Source of the DNA: Mikania micrantha | Taxonomy: Eukaryota > Streptophyta > Magnoliopsida > Asterales > Asteraceae | Reading direction: 5' to 3' | Length of the DNA: 64,000 nucleotides | Assembly: GCA_009363875.1 (NCBI GenBank) | Contig: CM018682.1 | Span: 62,456,031-62,520,030, forward strand | Shown here: positions 31,503 to 44,060 of the stretch, in pieces | Numbering within the stretch: position 1 is the stretch's first letter | Layout of the letters: each line of letters begins with the position of its first letter | The notes under the pieces: generated by a model | What the model saw: only the letters and a program-made list of their open reading frames with translations | Told to the model about the DNA's origin: nothing | Databases searched by the model: none | Program-made: the position numbers and the translations under genes

Positions 31503-33544
31503 AGACCTTCTTCAAACCAAAATCATCTATGGTATGTGGATAGTAGAGGCTCTAGGCACATCACAGGATGCAGATCCATATTAAATAACTTGACTCCAAA
31601 GAATGGAGGATCATTTTCCTTTGGAAATAACGCAAAGGGTTGGATAGTAGGGTCTGGTTATGTCCTTAGTGGAAAACTGCACTTCAAAGATGTAAGCTTA
31701 GTTGAAAACCTCAAGTTTAATCTCTTGAGTGTTTCTCAATTAGCGGACAAGAACTTTAGTTAATTTTTCACCAAAGACAGTTGTAAAATTCTTTCTCCTG
31801 AAATAAATTCAAAAATAAAGATCTTAATTGATGAACATACTTTGCTAACGGCTAAGAGAAGTGGAAATGTCTATGTTGTAGACATGGCTACTGATTTTCA
31901 AACATCTTCTCCTACATGTTTGATAGCCAAAGCATCATCCTCTGAAACTGCTCTTTGGCACACAAGATTCAAACACCTTAACCATCAAACTCTTCATAAG
32001 CTTTCTACCCTTTCTTTAGTAAGAGGATTGCCCTCCAAATAATTTCACTTTGAAGGTTAGTGTGAATCTTGCTTAAAGGGAAAGCAACATAAAACATCAC
32101 ATAAATCTATTGAGGAATCCAAATCAACTAACTGTCTCAATCTGCTTCATATGGATCTGTTTGGTCCAATGAAGGTAGCCAGCTTGGCCAGAAAGAGATA
32201 CTGATTAGTTGTTGTGGATGATTACTCAAGATTTTGTTGGACATTCTTCCTCTTCAGCAAAGACAAAACTACTTATAAAATGATTGCCCTTATCAGTCAA
32301 CTTGAAAGACAATTTGGTCTTCATGTCAAGACAATTCGGAGTGATAATGGCACAGAGTTCAAGAATCACGTTCTTGATAAGTTATGTATCTCTAAAAGGA
32401 TCCTTAGACAATATAGTGTTCCTAGAACTCTTGCTCAAAATGGAGTTGTGGAAAGAAACAATAGGATACTTATTGAAGCTGTAAGAACTATGCTTGCAGA
32501 CTCAGGATTACTTTATCCTTCTGGGCTGAGGCAGTAAACACTACTTGCTATGTCTTAAATAGAGTTCACATTGTGCAGAGACATAACAAGACTGCGTATG
32601 AAATCCTTCCTAACATAAAACCTCTCATTTCTTTCTTCAAAGTTTGTGGGTGTCTTTGTTTCATCTTGAACACTAAAGACTCTTTGTCTAAGTTTGCTGC
32701 TAAAGTTGACTCTGGATATTTTGCGGGATATTCTCAAACATCTAAAGCTTACCGAGCTTTCAATATCAGGACCAAAATTGTTGAGGAAACCATTGATGTT
32801 AAATTCAATGAATCTGCATCAACTTCTTCTTTCCCATATGCTCCTGACGATCTCTTTGATCTTGAAAGCTTCACTTACACTTCTCCTACCTCTTCCTCTT
32901 CTCCTTCTTTAGAATCGTGTCAAACCTCTGAAGATCTATCCTCTCTTGAGGAATGTTCAGTATCTCAACTCTTTACCTCAATCCCTTCTTATCAAATAAA
33001 TCCTCAAGATCAAGATGAAAAAAATATCTACTACCTTATCCCCAGCTTTGGATAATGCACCTGTAGATATCCCTGAACATTTTCATGCTACCTTACCAAA
33101 AGACTCTCCCGGTCCCACTGAAAATCCATCTTCTTCCGATGTTGTCTCTACAAATAATTGTTTGGACATCATTCCTTTCAACAGAAATCATCCCCTATAG
33201 CAGATCTTGGGTGATTTAAGTAAGGGTGGTCAAACTAGGAGCCAGATTTCAAACATTTGCCTTCTTGTCTCAAATTGAGCCCTCCAAATATCAGGAAGCT
33301 CTTAAGCATAATAATTGGGTGTAGGTTATGCAAGATGAAGTATTAGAGTTCAAAAGGCAAAATGTTTGGACTCTCTGCCCCTTGCCAGCAGGAAAATACC
33401 CTATCGGAACTAGATGGGTATTCAGAAATAAAACAGATGACAGAGGCATTGTAATCAAGAATAAAGCCAGATTGGTAGTACAAGGATACTGCCAAGAGGA
33501 AGGCATTGATTATGATGAAACCATTGCCCCTGTGGCCAGACTAG
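31503..33544 (+). pseudogene. pol: S2 pol: protease, integrase and start of RT, interrupted
   Basis: The protease motif reads WYVDSRGSRH, so the catalytic D-S-G triplet has become D-S-R. GAG-pre-integrase (LWHTRFKHLN) and integrase motifs (MDLFGP, VVDDYSRF, RSDNGTEF, QNGVVERNNR) follow at 31,940-32,540 with several stops. A linker leads into RT (PIGTRWVFRNKTDDRG, ARLVVQGYCQEEGIDYDE), which ends at VARL near 33,541. The RT palm with YVDD and the RNase H are missing. S3 shows what would follow, so the break is an insertion point rather than random decay. Confidence 0.85.
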
Positions 33545-33826
33545 TGTTGGTTATTGGATGTCCGATTAATGATAGGTTCAACGTTGCTATGAAAGGTATG
33601 ATCCAAAGAGTTACACTTTGGAAGGCAACGAGTTTATGTTTAATTGTTAAACATAATATACGATCACGAATTGTCGGTTTTATCGGATTGGCTTTTATTA
33701 TTTATGAAATAATAATCGGTGGGAATTAATTATAGAGACAATTAATTCATTAAACAAATAAAGTTTTGAACTTTATTACAAGGAATTGTTAGTTAAATGT
33801 TAATTAACAAATTGACATTTAGTTAA
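33545..33826 (+). mobile_element. X: stub of an unidentified LTR inserted in S2 RT
   Basis: TGTTGGTTATTGGATGTCC starts exactly where S2 RT stops being readable, and the style is that of a copia LTR start. It is AT-rich with no coding potential and is itself cut by the G-B LTR at 33,827. I could not match it to another sequence in the window, so the identification is tentative. Confidence 0.45.
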
Positions 33827-35879
33827 TGTCACACCCCTGCGCCGCGTGCGGAATCCACGGTGCGATGACGATCGATGGTTGAATCATGCACAAGTATTGA
33901 ATAAGAACAACCACAATGCATTACTAAATTTCATAGAGATTAGACCATTGTTTAGTTACAGACCATCTATCTATCTTCCCAAAAGAATGACAACTACAGA
34001 CCCAAAAATATTGTTTACAAAATAAGACTCAAACAAGACAATTAAACAATTACGATTAAATGAGTTTCTAATCCATCCTAGCTTGTTTCTTCATCTTGTT
34101 CTATTTTAAAACGGTCTCCTTAGTTGTCCTTTAGAATGTCTTAAACCTGATTACCTGAAACACGTGAAAAGTAACTGTCAACTACAAAAGTAGTTGGTGA
34201 GAACAATAGGTTTAACCTTTCTAAAAATGAATCTGCATTGTAAGGCATATGTATAAAGCAGTGAATGAAAATACATGGATGGTTGCAACCCAAACGAACA
34301 TCAAGTAAGAATAATGTGTGCAAACAATCACCAGACTGTTTACTAGAAAAACCAACATATAATCAAGTCCCAAACTACGTTTGGAGTTAGAAAATTAGTC
34401 AGCAAATGCATGCAACACGAGTCGTACTAACGAGTTTACTCAGAAGACAACTCTGTGTTGACGTAACCCGGTCAATACGACTTATGCTGGTAAACTTAGT
34501 TAACAGCAATTTCCTATTACCGTAATGAAACCAATTCTGCAGTTAGTTTTTAAAACAAATTTAAAAACTAACTCCAGCTTTGGTATGTCCAAATGTGTCC
34601 GCTTTCCCTTGTTGTGATCACCCAGTACTAACGCTAAAAGAATAAGAATATGTGTCTTGATGTATGTATAAGTTTGTTCACAACGATGAACACCATGTTT
34701 TTGAATACTTTGATTTGAAACCTTTGGTTGAATGCCTTGTTTGAATACCATGATTTGAAATCCTTTGATTGAATACCATCATGAAACTATTGATTGAATA
34801 CCTTGTTTTGAAACCTCTGATTGAATACTGAGAATAGTGTCCTTGTATAATAACAAGGTTTATAAAACACTAATTTATCGAAAGCACAGGATTATAATAA
34901 AAGAGTTTATAAAACTTATTCTTTAAAAGAGTTTAACATTTATAAAACCATTTGTGTCAAACAGCTATAAAACAGTTTAGAGGACCTTTTTATAAAACCT
35001 TTTAGTAGAAAATGTTTAACGGTTGATAAAACCTTTAAAACAATTCGGAAATCCTTTGTGACATAATTGATACCTCCTTAAAGTTGTAATTGAATCATGT
35101 AATAATTGAAATACAGTGTATATCCTGTTTATGAAATATGATTACATAGAGTATGTTTGGTCACATGTTCCACCCCAAAATAGTTATAAAATAGTAAAAG
35201 AGGGGCTAAAGTTCTCACCTGACAGCAGTAGACTCTGAACCAGAACAAGAAGCAAGTAGCAAATAACAAGACTTCTAACTGGTTCCTATATCATTGAAAC
35301 CATACATATAATATAAGATTTATTATGTTGTATTTCTTGTCTAATCGTTTGAATTTGAGTTAGCTTGATTCTTGTTTATCATTGATTATCACTGGATTTA
35401 TAAAAAGTGTGTGTGTAGGTGTCAACCATAGTTTGATCATCACCCCTTGGTCCCGACCATCATTTGGCCCCGCATAATGATTATTTACTTATGGAACACG
35501 TGTTACAATTATGTTAAGGTTTAACGCATTCACTTATTAATTTAGAAGTTCAACGAGGGCCTTAAGGATTACCAATGGGCCGAATGCGGGGTGTTGGGCC
35601 CTAAGATCTATATTGGGCCGAAACAATGAGGTAGGGCCAAAAGAATCACATAGACTACGTGGGCCATCTTATATGTACTTGGACCTAAACGTGGACCAAA
35701 GTAAAATGGGCAGGATGTATCACGTTGGACCGAAAAGGATTTCTTGGGCCGATTAGAGATGTGCACTATTGTTTATGTTTGGGTTGAGCATCAATTGGGC
35801 CAAAGTAATCGGCTCAAACAAATCTTGTAATACCTACTATGATGCCCAGCAAACCTATTGATGCTCATAACTAAGGTTT

Positions 35880-36350
35880 GACTGATTTTGTGTAAGGTTC
35901 GGCTAACTTCATGAGGGTTCGCTACAATACACCAAGGTTCGGCTATGATAAACAGGTTCGCTGGATTTTGCCTGGCTGGCCAGAGATTCGGTGGTGTAGG
36001 GACTGATCCAGGGTTCGGAGAGGATGAAAGGTTCGGTCCCTGATAGAAGGTTCGTCCCATGCAAAGGTTCGTTGTCGAAGGGTTCGGCAAATATTCATGT
36101 GCATGGTTCGGCCACTATTGGTTCGGGAGTAGGGTTCGTGAGTCCTTGAAGGCTCGTGACACATCTGGTGGTTCGTTCATCATGAGGGTTCGTCGAGCTG
36201 ATGATGGTTCCCCAAAGGGAAGGTTCGCCACCTAGAGTTTGTAAGCTGATGGGGTTCGGCTGCCTCTCAAGGGTTCGGCCCGCTGTTGAGCAGGTCCGGC
36301 CAATGCTGCTCCTCACGAACCCTGGTTCAGCCCATCTTCTTCCTCGAACC
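35880..36350. repeat. GGTTCG word array in the G-B LTR
   Basis: About 19 copies of GGTTCG (followed by GC, GT or T) are spaced 15-40 bp apart with unrelated sequence between. The word is on the + strand, opposite to the element strand. G-C has the same word at 43,180-43,660. Confidence 0.8.
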
Positions 36351-36722
36351 AATCAGTTCCAGATCCCTTTCTAGGTTTGTCTCGTGCTGTAAATGGTTAC
36401 TAGTGGTGCGAGACTCAAAATGGTGGTGCAAGGAACCAGCTATGTGTGTGTGTATCAAAATACAAGAACAAAACCCTCTTTTTCGTGATATTTCAAGCAT
36501 CATACCTCGATTTCAGATGGCGAAAACCCTAGATCCCTTGTACTTCTAGGTAGAGGACGCCAAGAGCTTCACGTAGGTTCAAAAATCATCCATTTTCGTC
36601 AAGAAACGAATGAGATATGAAGCTTGGAAGTGGTAGATCTTAGAGAGAGAGTTGGGTGACGAAAATTTTAGAGAGAGGGGGAAAATGGCTGCAATAAATG
36701 AAAGAAATGGAGGAATTAAGGG

Positions 36723-36730
36723 CTTTTATT
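36723..36730 (-). promoter_or_regulatory. TATA-like box of the G-B LTR
   Basis: AATAAAAG on the element strand lies upstream of CT-rich sequence (GA-rich on the + strand at 36,630-36,680). Confidence 0.4.
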
Positions 36731-37420
36731 CCCCGGGTGGTTCCCCGCGTGTTCGGTCTCGCTCGGTGTCGGTTTCGCGTATCTTTACGTACGCCTTTTA
36801 CTACGATTACGAAATTAATATTTTAAATTGTAAAATAGATTTCTTGAATTATTTGTGATGAGTTTCAAAATTGTAAAAACGAAAATAAAATATTTTCCTT
36901 ATGTTTATTTGTTCGTTCGAAATCCGACCGTTAAACGACTACAATTACGTGTATACCCATAATTGCGTACATTTTTCAATCGTATTATTTATTTATTGTC
37001 TTTTACTAGTAATTATAAGTTCAACATTCGTATCTTTATGGATCGTCACCCATAACTATACTCAGTTTCGCTTACGCATTACGATTTTTGTTTAATTAAT
37101 TCTTTTGTCATACTATTCGTCACAACACTACACACTAACACTATCCCATTATACCGAACGCAGTCTCTATATGGGGCATACCCAGAGTCCAGCAAACTGC
37201 CTTATCTACGCCAGCCCACCACTGTTTCGATATAATACGATACTGTTCTTGTCTAGCGAAAACGACTATATATATAATACATACTTGTTCCTAATTAAAT
37301 AAGATCCTATCACACACAAACACACTCATGAACACTTGAATCACATTGGAAATACTGAATCAAATACATATTGTACTATTACTGTTTATGACTACCATAA
37401 CTAAATGCACAGATGTTACA

Positions 37421-37455
37421 GTCTCCCCTAGTTAAGGGAATTTCGTCCCGAAATT
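37421..37455 (-). promoter_or_regulatory. G-B polypurine tract and palindrome
   Basis: GTCTCCCCTAG next to the LTR reads CTAGGGGAGAC on the element strand. AATTTCG (37,439-37,445), TCC, CGAAATT (37,449-37,455) is the palindrome. Confidence 0.8.
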
Positions 37456-40400
37456 AACTAGCCGAAGGTACTGTAAAAAGATGAGGGTACTTAAGCTTCA
37501 TCCGGTCTTCACGTTCCCAGGTGAACTCAGCACCACGTTTGCCCTCCCATCGTACCTTTACGATCGGGATACGGCTACGTTTGAGTTTCTTGACTCCATG
37601 ATTTCGACCAGACGTTCTATGAATTGCATGTTATTTTGAATCTGAATGTCTTCAAGTGGAATTGGAGCATAATGATCCGCCAAGCATTTCTTAAGATTCG
37701 ATACATGAAACGTATCGTGAACATTTCTTAGCTCCACTGGAAGTTTGAGTTTGTAGGCTACGGGACCAATCCTTTCCAGGATCTCAAAAGGTCCAACGTA
37801 CCTTGGTGCAAGATTCCCTTTCTTCCCAAATCGGACAACGCCTTTCTAGGGAGAAACCTTGAGTAAGACTCGGTCACTAACTTGAAATTCAAGCGGTTTC
37901 CGACGTCGATCGGCATAACTCTTTTGTCGATCCCTTGCGGCCTTAAGCCTTGATTGAATGATTTTGATCTTGTCTGTTGTTTCTTGAATGAGTTCAGGTC
38001 CTACGACCTGTGAGTCACCAACCTCGGTCCAACAGACTGGTGATCAGCACTTCCTACCATATAAAGCTTTGAATGGTGCACATTGAATGCTTGTATGGTA
38101 GCTGTTGTTGTAAGAAAACTCGATGAGTGGAAGATGAGTATCCCAACTCCCACCGAAGTCAATCACACAAGAACGAAGCACGTCCTCGAGTGTTTGGATA
38201 GTTCTTTCACTTTGACCATCGGTTTGGGGATGATACGCCGTGCTAAGATTAACACGTGTTCCCAAATCCCTTTGCAATGTTTGCCAAAAGCGAGAAGTGA
38301 AACGACTATCATGATCAGAAATGATTGATGTTGGAGTACCATGACGAGCGATGATTTCGTTGATGTACAAGGTGGCCAACTTCTCCATTTTGTAATCCTC
38401 TCGGATTGGGAGAAAATGAGCAGATTTGATGAGTCGATCGACGATCACCCAAATCGAATCGTAACCCCGCAGAGTTCTCGGCAGCTTAGTTATGAAATCC
38501 ATGGAAATTTGCTCATATTTCCATTGAGGAATTTCAGGTTCCTGCAAAAGTCCCGAAGGTTTTTGATGTTCTACCTTGACTTTGGAACATGTTAGACATT
38601 TCCCCAAGTACAGTGCTATGTCTTTCTTCATTCCGGGCCACCAATAAGATATCCTCAAATCTTGGTACATCTTATCGGCCCCTGGATGAACTGACTATCG
38701 CGACTTATGAGCCTCATCACAGATGAGTGTGCGCAATGCTTCTAACTTTGGAATCAACATGCGACCGTTGAAACATAAAACCCCATCAGCTCGAGGTTAT
38801 AGTTTACCCTCAACTCCGCAGTCTAAGTCTGCCTTCAGTTGATTGTCGATCACTACTTGTTGTTGTACAATACGAATCAGATCATTCAAGTTTGGTTGTG
38901 TGTTGATCTCCATGGCTCTTACACGAATTGGCTTGACTGGTTCTTTACGACTAAGAGCATCCGCCACCACATTGGCTTTACCCGGGTGGTAACGAATCTC
39001 ACAGTCATAATCAGTTAGAAGCTCAACCAAAAGCCGCTGCCTCATGTTGAGTTCCTTCTGATTGAGTATGTGTTGCAGGCTCTTGTGGTCCGTATAGATG
39101 ACACATTTAGTCCCATAAAGGTAGTGCCTCCAAATCTTCAATGCAAAGACCACAGTCCCTAACTCAAGGTCATGAGTAGTATAATTCTTCTCGTGAACCT
39201 TAAGCTGTCTGGAAGCATATGCAATCACCTTGTCCCGTTGCATAAGTACACAACCGAGTCCATGGTTTGAAGCATCGCAGTAGACAATAAAATCATCACT
39301 GCCTTCTGGAAGACTAAGAATAGGGGAGTTGCATAACTTCAGTTTAAGAAGTTGGAATGCATCTTCTTGTTTTTGTCCTCATATAAAAGCTTGAATTTTC
39401 TGAGTCAGAGTGGTAAGTGGCAAGGCGATCTTTGAAAAGTTCGCAATGAACCTTTTGTAGTAACCTTCCAGACCCAGAAATGAACAAATCTCTGTTTGAG
39501 TAGATGGGGTAGTCCAGTTCTTAATCGCTTCAATCTTTGCTGGATCTACGTGTATCCCATCTCTATTTATAACGTGACCTAAGAAATGAACTTCCTTTAG
39601 CCAAAATTCGCATTTAGAGAATTTGGCATACAACTGTTCAGTTCTTAGCAGTTCTAAGACCTTCCTCAGATGATCCTCATGTTCTTGTTCCTTCTTGGAA
39701 TAAATCAGTATATCATCAATGAAGACGATAACAAACTGATCTAAGTATGGCCTGCAGACTCGATTCATCAGGTCCATGAACACTGTCGGTGCATTGGTCA
39801 GTCCAAATGGCATAACCACGAACTCGTAGTGTCCATATCGAGTCCTAAAAGCAGTCTTTGGTATATCCTCATTATTTACCCTGAGCTGATGATACCCGGA
39901 TCGTAGATCAATTTTAGAGAAACAAGTCGCTCCCTGTAATTGATCAAACAGATTATCGATCTTAGGTAGAGGATATATGTTCTTGACTGTCAACTTGTTT
40001 AACTCACGATAGTCGATGCACATACGGAATGAACCATCTTTCTTCTTGACAAAGAGAACCGGAGCTCCCCAGGGAGAGAAACTCGGTCTAATGAAACCTT
40101 TGTCTAGAAGCTCTTGAAGTTGACTAGACAGTTCTTGCATCTCTGACGGTGCTAATCGATATGGTGGCTTCGCCACTGGGTTTGCTCCAGGGACGAGATC
40201 GATTCTAAACTCCACTTGCCTGATCGTTGGTAGTCCAGGCAAATCTTCTGGGAATACGTCCGGATAATCTCTGATGACCGGAACGTCTCCAACTCTTTTC
40301 TTTTCAGGTTTCTTCTCCACCACATGAGCCAGCAATGCATAGTATTTCTTCTTCAGGTACTTCCTAGCCTTGATGCACGACACAATCTTCAATCCGCGGC

Positions 40401-41473
40401 AGGGTTTCTCGCCGTAAACTTGCATCATTTCGCCGGACGATAGGGGAATTCGAATAAGTTTCTCCGAGCATACAATTTCGGCGTGGTTTTTGGATAACCA
40501 ATCCATTCCTACTATGACTTCGAAGCTTCCGAGTGTCATAGGAATCAGATCGATGAGGAAAAGATGATCATTTAATCTTAATTCACATTCACGAATTATT
40601 GAATTTACTAGTATGGTCTTACCATCCGCTACTTCTACGGTGTAAGGAGCAGTAAGTATAGATGGTTGTATATTAAACAGGGAAGCAGTATTAGTAGAGA
40701 CAAAACTTCTATCGGTACCAGTGTCAAATATGATAGAAACATAGTGATCATTAATGAGAAATGTATCCGTGACGACTTCCAGCTCCTCACGTGCTTCGGT
40801 AGCTCCGATGACAAAGGCACGAGCAGTAGCAGTTGTAGCAGCATGGTTAAGTTTCGGGCACTGGTTTTTGAAGTGTCCTTCTGCTCCACAGTTATAACAA
40901 GCCCTTCCACCGGTAGTAGCAGGAATAGTGGTGGCAGTTGTAGCAGCAGCAAGATGAGCGGCTCGACACATTGCTACCAAGTGTCCGAACCGTCCACACT
41001 TGAGACATTTTCTGCATGGGGTAGTGGATAGGTGATGGTATTGACATTTGGTGCAAAGTGGGTACGGACCAGTGTAAGGCTTTCTGGTCGTAGCAGGTTG
41101 TGGAACAGCAGTAACCGGAGTGGCTTGAACAGGTGTAGCTGCAGTCAAAGCTGCATAGTTCTTGATCATCCTTTGTTTATGTTTCTTTTTCTTGGTTTGG
41201 TTCTGTTCAGGCTTCTTGCCTTCATCCGTTTGTGATCTCTTGTACCCTTTTCTAGTGAGCACACCAGCCTTGACATATTCCTCAGTAAGGGTAGCGCCAA
41301 GATGAATTGCCGCCTCCAGAGTAGTAGGGTTACTCCCCATAACAGTTCCCTTGATGACTAGAGGCAAGCCCTCAATGTACTTCTCTATCCTGCGGGATAG
41401 AGGAGTAACTAGATGTGGCACCAGAATGCACAACTCATGGAAACGAGTTGTATATTGGCGCTTTTGCCACTGT
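37456..41473 (-). pseudogene. pol: G-B gag-pol pseudogene (gag N-terminus lost to G-C insertion)
   Basis: Gag C-half (YTTRFHELCILVPHLV, then CRKCLKCGRFGHLVAMC and CYNCGAEGHFKNQCPKLNH knuckles) passes without a stop into protease (FDTGTDRSFVS), RT (FVIVFIDDILIYS) and the start of RNase H. The frame from 41,473 to 38,044 is unbroken except for nonsense codons: TGA at 39,379 (Trp expected), one at 38,797, a TAG near 38,695 (Tyr expected in the SVHPG segment) and TGA at 38,044 (Arg expected after GRKC). Integrase core motifs DFITKLP, SDHDSRF and SERTIQTLED are present. The chromodomain-like tail at 37,480-37,600 is frameshifted. Gag and protease here are one frame, unlike G-T. Confidence 0.9.
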
Positions 41474-42062
41474 TGTAACACCCCGACCGATGACGGAAAT
41501 GTCAGGATGCCACGAGGGATGTGTAGATTGTTCAAAAGCTCGTGGGCATCTAAATCAAATCATCATATATCATTCAATCAACCAAAATAATTACACCCAA
41601 AAATCATGTCTATCATGAATTAGTTACATCAAATACAAAAGAGATTTAGCTATCTAACTAAATTCTATTCGCCAGAAATTCAGTTATTTAGCTAAGTCCA
41701 AGATCCTATATAATGATGTCCAAAAGTGTGAGTTCTTCTTCCACAACCTACTTAGCATCATTACCTGAAACATGTGAAAATCAAGTGTCAACTACAAAGT
41801 AGTTGGTGAGTAACCATAAGTTTTATATTTAAAATCTTTTACAAGAGTTTTGAAGAATTTCTATTTTCTTGATAACATCCGTATGAGCATCTGTGAGATC
41901 ATTCAACACAATATTCAAATACACAATCCAAACACATAAATTCAATCTCATAACCACATATAATAATAAATCATAGGTAATCAATCATATGTTCACTCAA
42001 CCAATCATAACCCATCAATATTCTCAATTTATATAAGTGACCATACATGTATCATTGTATAT

Positions 42063-42348
42063 GACCGAGGTCAATGACAACGACACACGGAGTTGTGGAA
42101 ACATCCACGTGACAATACATGCAATCATTGAGGAAGACCGAAGTCAACCACAACGATTACACGGGGTGTGGAAACATCCACGTGACAATACATGCAATTA
42201 TTGAGGAAGACCGAAGTCAACCACAACGATTACACGGAGTGTGGAAACATCCACGTGACAATACATTCAATTATTGAGGAAGACCGAAGTCAACCACAAC
42301 GATTACACGGAGTGTGGAAACATCCATGTGACAATACATGCAGTCGTC
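42063..42348. repeat. 73-bp tandem repeat (about 4 units) in the G-C LTR
   Basis: Units begin GAGGAAGACCGAAGTCAACC at 42,130, 42,203 and 42,276, with a more diverged unit before them. Each carries the hairpin GTGGA-AACA-TCCAC followed by GTGACAATACATGCAAT. It is the counterpart of the CGGAGGACCG repeat in G-E. Confidence 0.88.
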
Positions 42349-43179
42349 GCGAATGACACAAAGTCATTAGTAACAACTCATGGAATATGACAATCCATAA
42401 CTATGGATCTCATACAAGCAAATAAGTGTCATCCCTGTGTTATCAAGTCAATATGTAAATTGGTATACAGGTTTCACCTCCGAGTTTAAAAACAAAATAG
42501 TTTAAAAGAAAGGGAGGTTATGAGAACTCACTTGGGTCCTTAGATCTGGTGTTCTTGTATTATGCGCGCACGCGAATGTAACCGCAAAGCAACTCAAAGA
42601 TCTGTAATTATCGTGTATTTCATATTCATAAGTGTATGTACTCTATTTCAAATACATATCCGCAAGTGTTTATCTTTTAAATTATTAGTGTTTGATTAAC
42701 TTAGTTCATTTACTCTAACATAAATTGTTACACCTACAATTTTATTATTCATCATCCTATGTAGATAATTTAGACTTATTAGTGTTGATTATCCAATATA
42801 TGATGGTCCTTCACAAAATGTATCAATGTTGTATGAGTTGTAAAGGCTTTATATCTTATCAGTTCATGTATACCCATTCCTAGTTGCATGCATGCATAAT
42901 CATCTATATCCACCACGATTTAAATTATTACAACATAATTTAAAACTTGAAGAAATTATATTTAGTAATTCAAAGCAAAGTTCCCATGACACATATAACC
43001 TCATAAATTAATTTATGAATTTAATATCAAAGGTGGTGACCATGAGTTCCGATGCATGCATGGTTATATACACACACATATATATATACATCATTATGTT
43101 CCCCATTTAATTTAAATCTATTAGTTAACTGAATCTAGGTTTGGTATCACATGGAGGCAGCGAACCTATGCCCTAAGAA

Positions 43180-43660
43180 CCACTAGGTTCGGCCCACACT
43201 ATGGTTCGGCCCACTCTAAGGTTCGGCCCACCTTGAGGTTCGGCAACTAGGTAGGGTTCGTCTAGGTTGGCTGAAAGGGTTCGTCATCCTCATTTGGTTT
43301 GCAAGTCAAGAGGGTTCGGCTACACCCTCGGTTCGCTGCTCCCCGATGGTTCGGCTAGTACATACAAGAGAAAAGGTTCGTGATGCATGAATATCCAAGT
43401 TCGCAGGTCATAAGGTTCGGTCCATGCAGGTTCGTGAACTATAGAGGTTCGCTGCCATGGAAGCTTCAGCTACTAGGGTTTTTGCAATTCTAGGTTCGTT
43501 TTCTAGCTGTGTTCGGCTAGGATGTATGTAGGGTTCGGCCAAAATTCCCACACACAGGTTCGTCGATGGTTCGCCGGCCTTGAGGTGCAGAAGGTTTGCC
43601 CGACTGTGTGTGGGTTCGGCATATTTGTTTTCAGCTCATCGGAGGTTCGACCCCTCCTTT
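43180..43660. repeat. GGTTCG word array in the G-C LTR
   Basis: About 21 copies of GTTCG, mostly as GGTTCGGC, GGTTCGT or GGTTCGC, at irregular 15-40-bp spacing. Confidence 0.8.
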
Positions 43661-44051
43661 ATGTCACGAACCCTGCATCATCAACCTTATCCTCTACTCA
43701 AATCTCCTATGAACCCCTTGTACATGTCGTTACCAGTATGTATAAGTTCGTGGTATGGTTTAATTACTGGTTGCATCGACATTCAAACAAAAAATACAAT
43801 CGTTTATTCTAGAGTGAGAAACCGAAAATAAACACGAGATTTACTTCAAATGAATCGGTCAAACGTAAGTTTTTCTTGTACTTCCGTGTTCTCCTTGATC
43901 TTGTGGTCGGTTTGGGCTAAGAATCACTTGAATCCGTCATGAATTGAAGAAGAAAAGCTAGAGAGAAGTTGGGTAGGTGGTGGGTGGCGAAAATTGAATG
44001 TAGGGAGAGAAATGAAGTTGGTGATATGAGGAAGAAGAAGACTTCCTTCTT

Positions 44052-44060
44052 CCTTATATC
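44052..44060 (-). promoter_or_regulatory. TATA box of the G-C LTR
   Basis: GATATAAGG on the element strand precedes CT-rich leader sequence (GA-rich on + at 43,960-44,050). Confidence 0.5.

Larger units (their letters stand above)
28204..33544 (+). mobile_element. S2: decayed Sirevirus-type copia element (3' part missing)
   Basis: A 5' LTR (28,204-28,807), a primer site, gag and pol are present, but pol stops inside RT at about 33,541 where another TG-starting sequence begins. Gag and pol resemble S3 (shared DPHNTGSATKPP, NIWQRRML, EQFGGTDD). Stops and frameshifts are frequent. The left flank 5-mer is ACCAC (28,199-28,203); its duplicate is not in the window. Confidence 0.88.
33827..37420 (-). 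mobile_element. G-B 3' LTR (about 3.6 kb)
   Basis: On the + strand it runs TGTCACACCCCTGCGCC...GATGTTACA, ending against a reversed purine tract. On the element strand it has a GATCC motif of the GGGTGACGATYC type (37,041-37,051), TATA-like AATAAAAG (36,723-36,730), a donor-like CGAG/GTATGATG (36,504), a GGTTCG word array, GGGCC-rich sequence (35,570-35,810), a CAACTAC...GTAGTTG hairpin (34,179-34,196) and acceptor-like GTTTCAG (34,155-34,156). No gene is seen; all open frames are short shadows. Confidence 0.8.

Noticed and set aside
35880..36350. GGTTCG arrays as a string of pol III B boxes
   Set aside because: Only six bases match the B-box core, the ANNCC part is absent in most copies, and no A boxes are spaced appropriately.
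42063..42348. CRISPR-like array
   Set aside because: Direct 73-bp units without unique spacers, inside a plant LTR; a plain tandem repeat.
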